DNA of 64,000 nucleotides from Tupaia tana (taxonomy: Eukaryota > Chordata > Mammalia > Scandentia > Tupaiidae), in contig JAKSZU010000006.1 of NCBI GenBank assembly GCA_026018925.1, forward strand, positions 197,023,449 to 197,087,448, given 5' to 3'. Below, one piece after another: positions 33,981 through 45,584 of this stretch. Position 1 is the first letter of the stretch; every line of letters begins with the position of its first letter. Under the pieces are notes generated by a model, which saw only the letters and a program-made list of their open reading frames with translations, was not told where the DNA came from and made no database searches. Both the position numbers and the translations under genes were made by a program.

Positions 33981-33995
33981 TTTAACCATGCCAAA
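33981..33995. repeat. Left TSD of the L1 insertion
   Basis: TTTAACCATGCCAAA, paired with TTTAACCGTGCCAAA at 35650-35664 (14 of 15). Confidence 0.9.
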
Positions 33996-35142
33996 AACAG
34001 ACATGTGGACCAATGGAATATAATAGAGACCCCAGAAATAACCCCCAAAGCTTACAGCCAACTGATTTTTGACAAAGGATATCAGTCAATCCTTTGGGAA
34101 AAGGAAAATCTCTTTAGTAAATGGTGCTGGAAAAACTGGGTATCCACCTGCAGAAAGATGAAACTGAACCCCCATCTTTCACCATTAACAAAAAACAACT
34201 CAATATGGATCAAAGATCTGAACCTAAGACCTCAAACAATAAAACTACTGGTGGAAAATGTGGGGGAAACTCTCAGAGACATTGGAGTAGGCAAAAACTT
34301 CTTAAATAAGACTCCCAAAGCACAGGCAATAATCCCTAAAATAGACAAGTGGGACTATATCAGACTAAGAAGTTTCTGCACAGCAAAGGACACAGTAACA
34401 AGTGTGAACTGACAACCCTCAGAATGGGAAAATATTTTTGTTAAATATGCCTCAGACAAGGGACTGATAACCAGAATACACAGGGAACTCAAGTGCCTTA
34501 TGTGGAAAAAAAAAAAAAAAAAAAAAAAAAGATTAACCCAATTAAAAGATGGGGAAATGAGCTGAACAAAAATCTCTCTAAGGAAAACACAGGAACAGCC
34601 AAAAAGCATATGAGGAAATGCTCAACATCCCTCATCATAAGGGAGATGCAGATAAAAACCACAATGAGATACCACCTAACCCCTGTCAGAATGGCAAAGA
34701 TTAAGAATATAAAAAGTGATAAGTGTTGGCGGGATGTGGTGAAAAGGGAACTCTCCTACACTGTTGGTGGGAATGTAAACTGGTTCGGCCACTGTGGAGA
34801 ACAATATGGAGGTTCCTCAAAGATCTACAAATAGAACTACCATTTGATCCAGCAAACCCACTTCTGAGTATCTATCCAAAGGACAGGAGAACGCTCAGTC
34901 GGAAAAGTGCTTGCACATCAATGTTTATTGCAGCATTACTCACAATTGCCAAGACATGGAACCAACCTAAATGTCCACAAATTGATGAATGGATTGAAAA
35001 AGTGTGGCATATATACTCTATGGAATACTACTCAGCCATAAAAAATAATAAGACCCTGTCATTTTATAGAAAGTGGGCGGGTATGGAGGATCTATTGATG
35101 AGTGAAGTAAGCCAGGCTATGAAAGAAAGATATTGTATATAA
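33996..35142 (+). pseudogene. L1 ORF2 C-terminal fragment
   Basis: L1 ORF2 encodes the endonuclease/reverse transcriptase for target-primed integration; only the region after the RT core remains. Visible are [20 protein letters not shown] and the Cys-rich C-terminal domain with [21 protein letters not shown] and SMEYYSAIKN, ending MKERYCI. The sequence passes through three reading phases (34005-34412, 34493-34834, 34723-35142). A 25-base A run at 34506-34530 sits inside the coding region. It cannot make a functional protein. Confidence 0.92.
34506..34530. repeat. Poly(A) expansion inside L1 ORF2
   Basis: Twenty-five A residues where the ORF normally has a short Lys-coding A-rich stretch. Confidence 0.95.
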
Positions 35143-35664
35143 CCACTTAATACATACCGACTATCCGCACTTTATGGTAGAGGTGAAATATTGGTGGACA
35201 TAAAAGCCGTGAACATACTTAACGAGGATAAGACAGTGTGGGATGGGGGGATGAAGAGAACAGTATAGAGAAAGATAGCAAGAGAACAAATACAGAGGCA
35301 TGACATTAGTGGGACACAGATATGGTTTATTACCTGTTGATGATGACATTATAGTATTCTTAACTGGATTGGTCTGAGAAGTATTTCATGATGGGTAAAG
35401 TCTTTTTACAAGCAAAATGAGAAATAGTGATTGACTGGTTAAAAAAATAATTGGAATAATAATGATAATGATCGGGGAAGAAAATGAAAAGATATTGGAT
35501 GATGAAGTGGGGATTTTAATGTCTCTATAGTGACTGACATGCATGGCATTCCCTTTCGAATAAGCAATGTAATACACTTAATGTTATATGTGATTCAATG
35601 TAATATAAACAAGATCATGATGATAATAAATTTAAAAATAAAAAAAAGTTTTAACCGTGCCAAA

Positions 35665-36012
35665 GACTATATGTTTGTGTTACCCCAGAATTTGTATGTT
35701 GAAATCCCAGTACTTAATGTAATGGTATTAGGAGGTGGAGTCTTTGGTGGGTGATTAGATCATGTGGGTTTATGAGATTAGCACTCCCTTATAAAAACCA
35801 GAGACTTAGCAGATTTCCCTCACCCTTTTTGCCATACGAGGACACAGTGAGAAGATGGCCATCTGTGAACCAGAAAGTGGGCCCTCAAATTTATTCACTC
35901 ATTGACAATCTCAGACTTCCAGCCTCTAGAACAGTGAGAAGTAAATTCCTATTTGTTTATAAGTCACCCAATCTATAGTATTTGATTATAACAGCCCAGA
36001 GAGACTTAGACA
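35665..36012 (+). mobile_element. MLT1A-like MaLR LTR (interrupted by the L1)
   Basis: TGTTACCCCAGAATTTGTATG, AATGGTATTAGGAGGTGG, GAGGACACAGTGAGAAGATGG, CTTCCAGCCTCTAGAACAGTG and TATAACAGCCCAGAGAGAC. The first few bases of the LTR lie left of the L1 at about 33975-33995. Confidence 0.85.
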
Positions 36013-36799
36013 AACATTATAATATAATATTGTCGACTGAAGTTTGGCAATACTGTATCCATAAACTAATAGAGTTCAGCTTCTGAGTAAGATGTATAAA
36101 GATAAAAACTCCTTTTAAACCTATAGTAACAATAAGAAAAACTTGGACTAAATAAAAAAAAAAAAACATTCTTTTCTGTAAAACTAGCAAGGAGTGGCAG
36201 ACAAAAGGCAGCATTGATGAATTTCAGAGACAAGCAATCAATTCCTTTTTAGAAGAAAAGAGAATATGAGAGTTTTCATACCTCTGGATTAACAATTGGT
36301 TTGGATAAGATGGATAGAGGAGCCAGCATATTGTCGCTTGGGAGTTCTTCAGTGAGGGAGGAGAAATTAACCGATGTCTATTCAAAAGTGAATGCTAGCA
36401 GGGAAGACGAGAGCCCCAAATGAAAAGCAAATTGCTTAGCCTTCAGTGCTCTCCTCTGCCCTAGTCCCTAAATTATAGTTAGGAGATAGTAGAGGAAAAG
36501 CTGGAAAAGATCATAACCACATGGTCTCTCACAGTCTTACAATGATTGCATTCCAGGGCCATACTGGATTTGGATTCTGAGGTGAAACTACAATCTAACC
36601 TTCTAATTCAAATAGTGGTATGGACAAAAAGCCTATGAAAATGAGGTTGGGAGTGTGGTTAATCACAGTTTAATTCAATGTAATTAAAACTATTATCCCG
36701 TACCAGTTCAACTTCCCTCTAGTAGTTAGTTAAATGGTCAGTTCCTTGACCTCACCAAAAGACAGCACTTATACTCTATGAATAATAAACAAAGTAGAA
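36013..36799. other. No gene recognised; possibly upstream part of the fossil HAL1/L1
   Basis: A-rich plus strand, no domain. Could be the decayed 5' region of the element annotated next. Confidence 0.35.
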
Positions 36800-37455
36800 A
36801 ATATTATACCTCAGTCTCCAGTGCTCTTTTACACACAGTATCTAGAATAAAGTTTAAAAATTAAGACACACCAAGAAAAAGAAAAATGTGAACTTATTTA
36901 AGAGAAAATGATGGTCTATAGACTGAGACAAAGAAAGACTCGGCTGTTAGAATTAGCCAACAAATATTTTAAAATAACTATTATAAATGTATTAAAGAAT
37001 TTATAGAAAAAGATAGAAATAATGAATTAAGAGATAGGGTTTCTTAGGAAAGAAATAGAAATGCTAGTAAAAGAACTAAATGAAAAATTGACTAAAAGCA
37101 CAGTACTTAATAAAAATTTATTAAATGAACTTAACAGCAGTAGGTTAGTCATAAATATGTATTATTCAGGTCTTTTGGTATGGGAAGCAAAATTGACGAA
37201 TAGCCCATATACTGTCTTTCTGGATCAATCATGGTATTCATACAAAGATCAAGCATCTATAGAATATTCCTAGGCAGTGACTGAGAATGACATGGGTTAT
37301 TAATGCAAGCTCATTCCATCAAGCTTGCTTGATTTAAAGAGATGATGTGGGATTAAAATACACCTATCAGTCTGGTTACATGTTTTTTAGGCCTATGCAA
37401 TAGCTCTAGACTTTTTCTATTCAATCATTCTTCTCCTTCACAAATATCAAACTTT

Positions 37456-38020
37456 GGGACCAGTAGTTAGCGTAATGGCTATGTCACTGGACTCCCATGT
37501 AGTCAACTGCGGTTTGCGTCCCAGACCTGATGGCTTAAAACTCATGCTGGGCGGGGACCAGCAGTTAGCGTAATGGCTATGTCGCTGGACTCCCACGTAG
37601 TCGACCGTGGTTCGAGTCCCGGACCTGGCGGCTTAAACTCACGCCGGGCGCGTGTGCGTGCGTGCCCGCCCAAGATCCCGAGAGGAGAATGGAGGAGAAG
37701 GGATTGCAGCGTGGCCATCCCCCCTGGGGGGTGATTTCCTGCTTTCTATCTCTCTGTCTCTCTCTGTCTGTCTGGCGAGCGCACGCGCCCTATAGCAAAA
37801 ACCTCTCCAAAAAAAGAAAGAAAAACAAAAAACAAAAAAACTCATGCTGGGCGCGTGTGCGTGCGTGCCCAAGATCCCGAGAGGAGAATGGAAGAGAAGG
37901 GATTGCGATGTGGCCATCCCCCCTGGGGGGTAATTTCTCACTTTCTGTCTCTCTGTCTCTCTCTCTCTGTCTGGCGAGCGCTCGTGCCCTATAGCAAAAA
38001 CCACTCAAAAAAAAAAAAAA
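37456..38020 (+). mobile_element. CYN-like tRNA SINE (outer), interrupted
   Basis: Outer copy in two parts, 37456-37553 and 37854-38020. TSD ATCAAACTTT is exact at 37446-37455 and 38021-38030. Interrupted at GCTGGGCG by the inner copy. Confidence 0.93.
37554..37836 (+). mobile_element. CYN-like tRNA SINE (inner), nested same-strand
   Basis: TSD AAAACTCATGCTGGGCG exact (17 bases) at 37537-37553 and 37837-37853, which is SINE sequence of the outer copy. Head GGGACCAGCAGTTAGCG, box B GGTTCGAGTCC, long A-rich tail. Confidence 0.96.
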
Positions 38021-39345
38021 ATCAAACTTTAATCATGATCCAAAGTTTCTCTCTATCTTCTTTTAATCCATCCTCTTGTATCCTTATAGTTTTCCCCAAA
38101 ATATGAGTGGTCTTTAAAGTTTATAGAAAATACATGGTACAAAAATATTATGTATGTGTTTCAACTTTTTTGCACTAAAATAAATTTGTACTTTAATTTC
38201 ATTGTCCATGAGCTTTTTAAATTATCCTCATTATCTTTTACAAATCTAATCCTATATTTACATTTGCCTCTTGGTAGATACAAACTAGTACAAAAAGAGT
38301 ATATCCTTTACAAAAAGTTATCTATGAACTTGAAAATGTGTCATAGAGATTTTCTAGTTTGAATCCCAGAGACAAAAATAATCAAAAGAAAAAAAGGGGG
38401 GCTATCAGCACCCCAAGAAATCAAATAAAACAGTCTAATGCAACTGAAGTTTCAGAGGTAGGGGAGAGAGGAAATGTTGAAGAGCTAATGGCTGAACAAC
38501 TTTCAACTTAAATTATAAATATCTACCCCAAGATCCAGGAAATTCAGTGGACATCAAACAGAATTAACATAAGAAAAGCAACAGTAAGGTAAATCATGGT
38601 TAAATTGCTGAAAACCTAGTATAAAGAAAATCTTAAATGTAACAAGTGAAGAAGAGACATTACATAGAGAGGAACAATGATAGAGATATTTGCTGATCTT
38701 TCATCAAAAGCAGATTAGGCCACAGGGCAATGAGAAAACATCTTTGGGGTGCTGAAGATGAGAAATTGTCATTCTAGACTTTTGTAGCCAGCAAAGATAT
38801 TCTTTAATTTCAGGTATGAAATAGAGATGCTTCCACATTGTCAAGGCTGAGGGAGTATATTGTCAGAAGATCCACACTTACAGAAAATACTAAAGGAAGC
38901 TTTTTATATTGAGGGAGGACAGTGGAAGATAAAGTGTCAGATCTATAGAAAACATTGAAAGCATCATATATGATAAATGTGGAAGTTTGCTTTTAACTTA
39001 TTTGATATATTTGCTAAGACGATCATAGCACTCAATGCTGAAGGGGACAAATGGAGGTATATTGTTGTATGTGAGGTAGTGCCATGCTTTTTCATAATAG
39101 TGGGAGATGGGATGTATATTGTGATCCTATGGAAACCATTAGAAAAATAAAACAAAAGAATAAAACTAAACATGACAAAATAATAAGTCATAATAATTAC
39201 AAACTTTTAAACCATGGTCCACAATAAGATATATTTTATATTTGAAACCCAATACCTGAGTGCTCCACTATAGTCTCACATACATGTATACGTAATAGAA
39301 AAAAATTATTTGAAGCAACACTTATGATTGCTAAGCACAATAAAT

Positions 39346-39590
39346 ATTTTCTTTTTTTTCTCTCTTTTGGCTATCAAGAGTGTGCACTTGCCAGAGACAG
39401 AGACAGAAGGAAAATTAAAAGCCTTCCCCACGGGGGAATAGTCATGTTACACTTCCTTCTCCATTCTCTTCCCTGGATTTTCAGCATGCACCCAGCATGT
39501 TTTTCAAACCACCAGGTCTGAGACTCAAACTGCACTGTCAGCCATTTGGGTTCTAAGCACTTTAAATTCCACACTATCTGCTGGCCCCCA
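39346..39590 (-). mobile_element. CYN-like tRNA SINE, older subfamily
   Basis: CTTGCCAGAGACAGAGACAG, CCCCACGGGGGAATAGTC (palindrome remnant), CACCAGGTCTGAGACTC and CTATCTGCTGGCCCCC. Confidence 0.82.
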
Positions 39591-39769
39591 TAATGACTAC
39601 TTTCTATTCTGTTTCTTTTTAACACTAATTATGAACTATTGAATCTTATGACCCAACTCCTACAGTGGATCACAACTTGCAATTGGAAAAAAAAAACACT
39701 TTTCTATCTGCTACGGATCTGGACATTTACTTTTAATTTATTTTTTACCCCAAAATTGTATGTATCCCA

Positions 39770-39850
39770 TTTTAAAAATAAGGAAACAGACTTGGAGAAA
39801 TTAAATAACTTTCTCAAGATTATAAAGTTAGTAAGGGGAAAGTAGAATGT
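39770..39850 (-). mobile_element. MIR SINE fragment
   Basis: AAATAAGGAAACAGACTTGGAG and AACTTTCTCAAGATTATAAAG. Confidence 0.65.
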
Positions 39851-41125
39851 TTTGTTGTATATATAGTCATAAGAAGACCAACTACTATGCTCTAAACTCT
39901 GTACTCACTCTACTTCCACTTTGGCCACTGAATTTTAGAACTTGGGCATCATAGATGGATGCATGTACCTATAAGCATTTTTCTTTGGATAAAAGACTAG
40001 ATTTCATCCGTAATCTGAAAAAGTCTAAAAAAACCACGGAACTACAGTGCTCTGCCCTAGTTTTACTGACCTAGTTTATTTTTTCATACTATGTAACCAA
40101 GATCTGTTCACATTATCTGAGCAGACACTTTAAAAACTCCATTCACTGGACCATAATAGAACTCCAACCTTCAAGACTTTACATCCTCTATTTTCCTTTG
40201 TATATGCTATTGGTGGGTGGGTAGCTATAGAAATCTACAAAACCTATAAATAAGAATCTTTAATCTACTGAGTCTATTTTTCAGTTCTAAGATTCTATAA
40301 ACCTATAATTCTAATCAACATTTAACCACCTGCTAGTCTACAACTAAGCCACAAGATAGGCAGTTGCCTAAATTGCTCAGAAAGATATACAAAGACAAGG
40401 CTTCCTTTGTTTTTTTGTTAAAATGCCCTGAAGTTTTGCAAGACCTGATGTTAATTAGAGTCTCTTGGTACAATTTAACCATATTCCTCTTAGTTTATTA
40501 TGTAGAGATAGAATCATCTAGCTTTCCTCAGGATGATCATTTCTTCATATACTGTGTACTTGAACGTAACTATTCACCATTTAGCTTTTTCCTCTCTAGA
40601 CTAAATAAATATAATCCCCTTAATCTTCTCCCATCAGTTAGACTTTCTCTGTAATCATGTTGGGGGTGCTTCTTAAAAGACTCTAGTTTCTCTACACGCA
40701 TTTTTAATGCTGCAGCCCCAAAGTGATTGTGTTATTCTAATAAGGACCTGACTAACGCTGAGTATGCCTGGATGGGTGGTTCCGTGGTGTACTCCAAACT
40801 CTGAATCCAGCCATCCAAATTTGGTATGCACGGAGGACCTGCGGCTCTTGCCTGTTGCACTCTTTCTAACAAAGAGCTGAATATTAGATAAACATTTTCA
40901 GAAGTATCATTGGCAGTTTTCAGGACTGTTATTAGCTAAGGTTGAATCTCATTCATACAAACTGCCAAGAGCCCACCAAATTAACATCTTGCATTCTCTG
41001 TTTTAAAATTATACCTGTTCTTATGCTTTCAAGGCATTTATATTCCTTCTTTTATTACCTGAATTTTCATTCTCTTTTTTTTTTATTATTTTAACATTTC
41101 TTTAGTATGCAGTAATTGAAGTAGT
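39851..41125. other. No gene recognised
   Basis: AT-rich; frame 40364-40654 (96 codons) has no domain. Confidence 0.45.
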
Positions 41126-42430
41126 TGGATTGGGAACAGAGAGAAGCAGACAGATTTAAGAGATATTAATAAGAAAGAACTAATAGAAGATAAGATTTAC
41201 TAGACACTTGATTTAAGCAAAAAGGAGACTAAAGGTTTCTGGATTTGGGCTGTTGGGTGGGAGGAATACCATCCATTGCTAAAGCAAGGAAGATGAGGTC
41301 TGGTGAGGGTGGAGAGTACAACTATGAGTTTAGTTCGATGCATGTGAAATATTCAGTAGGCAGGAGATTATATGAGTTTCAAGTTCTGTAATATGGGAAG
41401 GGTTATAGGATTAGAAAAAAATATGGATTCAGAGTATTTTTAGATGCTGATGAAACGAGAATAAATGAATCTTCTATGTACGAGGTGGAAGGCAAGAAGA
41501 AAATCAAGGCTCAATCTGTAGAAAACGGTATATTTTTAAATGGGGCAGATGAAAATGATAAATAGGAACACTAGAGAAAAAAGAATGTCTACAGTCAAGA
41601 TCAGTGATAGTGAAGCCAAAGGAGGACATAGTTTCATAAGGCAGGCATATAATGATTCCTCACACTTCAGAGAGGTCAGAAGAGAAGAACTGGAAATGCT
41701 CCTCGGTTTTAGCAACTAGGGAAACAGCAGAAACTTCTGTCAAGAGCAGAATGTCACAACCTTGGCACTATTGACATTTGGGGCTGAACAGTATGCTGTA
41801 GGGGGAGACTCTCCTACACATTGTAGAATGATTAGCAAAACCCCTAGACTCTACCCATTCGTGGACAGTACCAACTGCCATTCACCATGCCCACCCTGTG
41901 ACCACCTAAAATGTCTCCAGGGATTGCCAAATATCTCCTAGGAGGTAAGATCATCCCCCCATTGAGAACCAATGGTCCCGAGCAATTTTAGTATAAAGAA
42001 TAGGAATAAGTCCACACTGGGATGGAGAAGGACTGAGCCAGTAGGGAGTCAGAAGTCAAGTCAGGAGCTTAGTTGAAGACACAGAAGAGACAGGCACTAG
42101 AAGAGAACATAATGGTTAATGGAAGACTCACATTGCTTTTAAGATGAAACGGCTTGACCATGCTCAAATGATGATGGCAAGATGCAATAGTGGACTTAAC
42201 ATTTGAAGAGACTAACAGATGGAACAAGGTCCCTAGAGAGGGTGGAGAGAGTGGGACGCAGAGAGTCCAGTCACGTTTCCTTGGGGATGGATGGCTCTGT
42301 ACTGAAAGCTGGAGGTGCTGGGTGGTGCTCAGGGTGTTCAGAGAATTTTCACCTGTTTGCCTTCATTGTTTCTGTGAATTAAGGAAAAATTTGTGGTGAG
42401 TGAGAAGAAAGGTAGAGGGAGAAAGCCCTC
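41126..42430 (-). mobile_element. L2 LINE fragment, split by a MER20-like element
   Basis: GGATTTGGGCTGTTGGGTGG, TATTCAGTAGGCAGGAG, then after 41980 CTGAGCCAGTAGGGAGTC and GGAAAAATTTGTGGTGAGTG. The order is that of reversed L2 reverse-transcriptase sequence, running further 5' than other copies here. Confidence 0.65.
41753..41980 (-). mobile_element. MER20-like hAT element
   Basis: TCACAACCTTGGCACTATTG, ACATTTGGGGCTGAACAG, AAAATGTCTCCAGGGATTGC and TTGAGAACCAATGG match the MER20 consensus in reverse over its whole length. Confidence 0.82.
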
Positions 42431-42920
42431 ATGACACTGAGCCCTTTAAACTGGCTCTGACTAGGACCCAAATAATTATTTTCAGGAAGCATTAAGAACA
42501 CAGTTGAAGTTGGAGCCCTGAGTTGTCACTGATAGAAATGAGTCTGTGTTGTTCTCCTGCTTTTCCAGCAGTGTTTAGCAGCCCAGCAACAGAAGTGCAG
42601 GAAGTGAACAATTGGGTTGATCAAGACATTCACATTTGCGAAAGGAGTGCAATGGGCAGTTGATGTAGCAGGGAAATTAAAAATTTTGGAAAGTTGAATC
42701 TTTAAGAATCTTTGACTCTCAATGCTCTTCTGGAAGAACAAAGCTGCATCCTGACCTCAAACCCTAAATAAAATATCTATTATGTAATATACTAATACCT
42801 ATAGATATACTAGTGTGTGTAAATACACATATACACACATGATAAACTCTATGAAAAAAAAATAGAGAGAGAGAGAGAGAAAGAGACAGAGAGAGAGTTT
42901 AAAGAATTTAAAGACTTGGA
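42431..42920. other. No gene recognised
   Basis: Ends in a GA array (42866-42897). Frame 42526-42741 has no domain. Confidence 0.45.
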
Positions 42921-42922
42921 AG

Positions 42923-43435
42923 TTGGGCCAGCAGGTGACATGGAGGTTATGGTTACTGGATCTCACAAGGCAGACTACAAGGTTCAAGTCCCAGAACTGG
43001 CAGTTTGAAAAACATGCAGGGTACCTGTGTGTATGCCCAAAATTCCAAAAGAAGAATGGAGAAGGGATTGTGGTGGGGCCACCCCTCTGGGGGGATGATT
43101 TCTCACTTTCTCTGTCTCTCTGGTGAGTACACATTCCCTATAGCTTATTTTTTAAAAAAAATTTAAGAGATTTTTGCTAGATGGCATATGCATTTGCTGG
43201 AGAGGCAGAGAAAGACAGAGAGACAGAAAGTGAGAAATCATCCTTCAAGGGGATGGCCACACCACAATCCCTTCTCCACCATTTTCCTCTCAGGATCTTG
43301 GGCATGCATGCACATGCACTGAGCATGAATTTAAGCCACTGGATCCAGGACTCAAATCATAGTCAACTACATGGGAGTCCAGCAATATAACCATTACATC
43401 ATCTGCTGGCCCTACCATAACTTATTTTTTAAAAA
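42923..43435 (+). mobile_element. CYN-like tRNA SINE, older, interrupted in its tail
   Basis: GGGCCAGCAGGTGACATGGAGG head, AAGGTTCAAGTCCCAG box B, CCCCTCTGGGGGG, and CCCTATAGC at 43136-43144. The minus-strand copy at 43159-43420 landed in its tail. Confidence 0.82.
43159..43420 (-). mobile_element. CYN-like tRNA SINE, nested, opposite orientation
   Basis: TSD CTTATTTTTTAAAAA exact at 43144-43158 and 43421-43435. Contains GGGAGTCCAGCAATATAACC and TCATCTGCTGGCCC at the head end. Confidence 0.9.
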
Positions 43436-44639
43436 GACTTTAAAGTAAACAATGAAGCAAAAAGAAACTTTAGGCAACAATTTATATAATCTAGAGATGG
43501 AAAATCTTTCTAACAACACAAGAGTACATCTAGAAATCATAAAAAGAAAACAGATTTAATTTTTATGATCATGAAAAATAAAATGAGGAGAACCATAAAT
43601 CAAATGATTAATATTTGTTTTTCAGAGGAGTAAAAATGGAATGGGTGGGATGAAGAAATAATATCAATTTATTCTTTATAAATTTTGAATGCTTTTGAAG
43701 TATGCTCTATATTAGTGATTTTTAAAAAATTAAATAAAAAACATAAGAATAAAGCATGAAATGATAACTCAAAAACTGTCAAAAAATTAAGTTATCAGTT
43801 ATTATTGATTTTCATTTTTCTATGTATACAATATGGAATACATTATACACTATAGAAACATTGTATAATGTATACAATATAGAAACATTGTTAAAAGCAC
43901 ATATAGCATTTCACTAAAGAAAAAAATTACAATATAGAAACATTGTTTTAAGTATACAATTTAGAAACAATGTTAAAACTACCTACTACGTCTCACTACT
44001 TAAGAAAAAAATTATCAGACATCTCTATTTGTTCCTAAGTAATTTTTTGTCACCATAGGACTCAGACACTCTGGGCATGCCTAGAAGCTAATGGGTCAGG
44101 GACCTTGAGAAGGAGGAACTAAGAAGCCTCCTAACAAAATCTCTTCTTAAACAATTTAGAGTTGGATACATGTTTTTGGTCAAAAGGTTTTGTGAGGGGA
44201 TGATTTTGAGTATAGTATACAGAAAGACAAACTATAAGCATCTTTAATAGTTGCTTTCCAACCCAGTCCCTGTATGTGAGTTCTAGGAGCATAGACAGAT
44301 GTACTAATTGGATTGATAGACTCCACACAAAAACATCTTAGAGATGCCAAGAAGACAAGGTTGTACAATTTGGCGACATCTGTAAGAAGTGATGCACTGA
44401 AGTGGGTGAGAGCATGTGAGATTTCAGAGGAATTAACAGAAAGCACCCTCAGTGTTGGCCACGGCTGTGGTCACATGCTGGATGGTTGACAGGACAGCAG
44501 CATGTAGTCACTGAAGCCCAGTCAGGCGTCTACGAGTCTACACCTGAAACAGTGAGATGGTTAGCAGTAGGGGTAGGTGCCTCACGATAGTGTGTTAGAG
44601 GTAGCAGGGAAACTTGCTGTGCTTTGCTTTATTCACTTA
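43436..44639. other. No gene recognised; short tandem motif cluster
   Basis: AT-rich. The motif block at 43845-44013 is listed separately. Frames near 44131-44446 have no domain. Confidence 0.45.
43845..44013. repeat. Cluster of ACAATATAGAAACATTGT-like repeats
   Basis: Four copies (near 43848, 43875, 43931, 43957). Two carry the same downstream segment ending AAGAAAAAAATTA (to 43929 and 44014), indicating a local duplication of about 85 bases. Confidence 0.8.
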
Positions 44640-44744
44640 ACATCATGCAATATGTTTCCCCACATTTCTATGGTCTTCTTAACTATTTTAAATGAATAAA
44701 CGTATTTTATTGATATACATGGTTTATTAACCTGCTCTCTGTTT

Positions 44745-45345
44745 TAGTCCATTTGGACAGCTATAAAAGAATACCATAGACAGAGTGAGTGGCTTATCAA
44801 CAACATAAATTTATGTCTCAGCATTCAGGGGGGCTAGGAAGTCAAAGGTCAAAGTGTCACCAGGTTTGGTGTCTGGTGAGGTTACTCTTCCTTGTTCATT
44901 GCTTGTCATTCTTTCTTTCATGGTAGACAAAGTGAGGAGCTCCCTCTCTCTCTCCCTTTTTTAAGATTTTGCCATGGAGCATGTGCATTTGCTAGAGAGA
45001 GACAGAGAGAGGGAAAGAAAGAAATCACCTCCTAGGCCACGCCACAGTCTCTTCTCGGGATTTTGGACACGCATACATACATATGCATCAGAAGTGATTT
45101 TCAAACCACTGAGTCTGGCTTGAAAAAACCAGGTCAGTCATGTGGAAGTCCAGTGTCATAGCCACTATGCCACCTGCTGGCCCTAAAGATCTCTTTTATA
45201 GGTATTCTAATGTAATTCATGAGGGTTTCAGCCTCATTACCTAATTACCACAGAGCCCTCCTCCTAATAGCATCAACTTTATAGTTAGGATTTCGACATA
45301 CGGGTTTGCAAGAGAACACAAACATTCAGAGCTTAGCATCTGCTA
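44745..45345 (-). mobile_element. MLT1-type MaLR LTR, split by a SINE
   Basis: GTTTTAGTCCATTTGGACAGC, AAGAATACCATAGACAGAG, GGTGTCTGGTGAGGTTAC; right part ATCTCTTTTATAGGTATTC, TCATGAGGGTTTCAGCC, GTTAGGATTTCGACATACGG. Standard reversed MLT1 order. Confidence 0.87.
44962..45186 (-). mobile_element. CYN-like tRNA SINE, nested in MLT1
   Basis: AAGATTTTGCCATGGAGC, GAAATCACCTCCTAGG, CGGGATTTTGGACACG and CCACCTGCTGGCCC. Confidence 0.85.
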
Positions 45346-45376
45346 TTACAGAAATTCATCCATACACCGAGCTTTG

Positions 45377-45584
45377 GGGGGGTTGTTTGTTGGTTGGTTT
45401 TAAAGAGTTACCCACCCAATTTTATTTATGATGTTGATGATGATGATGATGATGATGATGATGCAATTCGACCAGAGAGAGACAAAGACAGAGCGAGGAA
45501 GCTAGCTCCCAGGTCTAGGACTCAAACTGCTGTTGGCCATGTGGGAATCCAGCAAATCAACCACCATGCCACCTGCCAGCCCCT
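45377..45584 (-). mobile_element. Type-D (short) CYN-head SINE with GAT array
   Basis: The tail has become (GAT)n at 45430-45462; then TTCGACCAGAGAGAGAC, CCCAGGTCTAGGACTC and CACCTGCCAGCCCC. Flank GAGCTTTG at 45369-45376 and right after the head. Confidence 0.82.
45430..45462. repeat. (GAT)n trinucleotide repeat
   Basis: Eleven near-perfect GAT units. The apparent poly-Asp run in one frame is an artefact of this. Confidence 0.95.

Larger units (their letters stand above)
33996..35649 (+). mobile_element. 5'-truncated L1 (ORF2 3' end plus 3' UTR)
   Basis: 1,654 bp. Contains the C-terminal third of ORF2, a 3' UTR of about 500 bases (35143-35640) with no resemblance to human L1 3' UTRs that I can see, and an AATAAA-containing A-rich end. 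It is flanked by a 15-bp TSD and sits inside an MLT1A-like LTR, so it is younger than that LTR. Confidence 0.92.
36800..39200 (+). mobile_element. Old HAL1/L1-type ORF1 fossil, split by SINEs
   Basis: 36900-37150 is A-rich with GAAAGAAATAGAAATGCTAG and GAACTAAATGAAAAATTGAC, like the ORF1 coiled-coil region. After the SINE cluster, 38500-38820 follows ORF1 RRM/C-terminal order (AAGATCCAGGAAATTCAGTGG, GGTTAAATTGCTGAAAACC, ATGAGAAAACATCTTTGGGG, TAGCCAGCAAAGATATTC). No ORF2 follows; 38880-39200 is non-coding. All frames are broken. Confidence 0.6.

Noticed and set aside
34723..35142. 139-codon Cys-rich frame as a zinc-finger-like gene
   Set aside because: It is the C-terminal end of L1 ORF2 in a truncated insertion.
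37639..38004. Frames on both strands over 37.6-38.1 kb
   Set aside because: Nested SINE sequence, including its CpG-rich palindromic body.
37446..38030. CRISPR-like or tandem array from repeated SINE blocks
   Set aside because: Eukaryotic context and explained fully by one SINE inserted in another.
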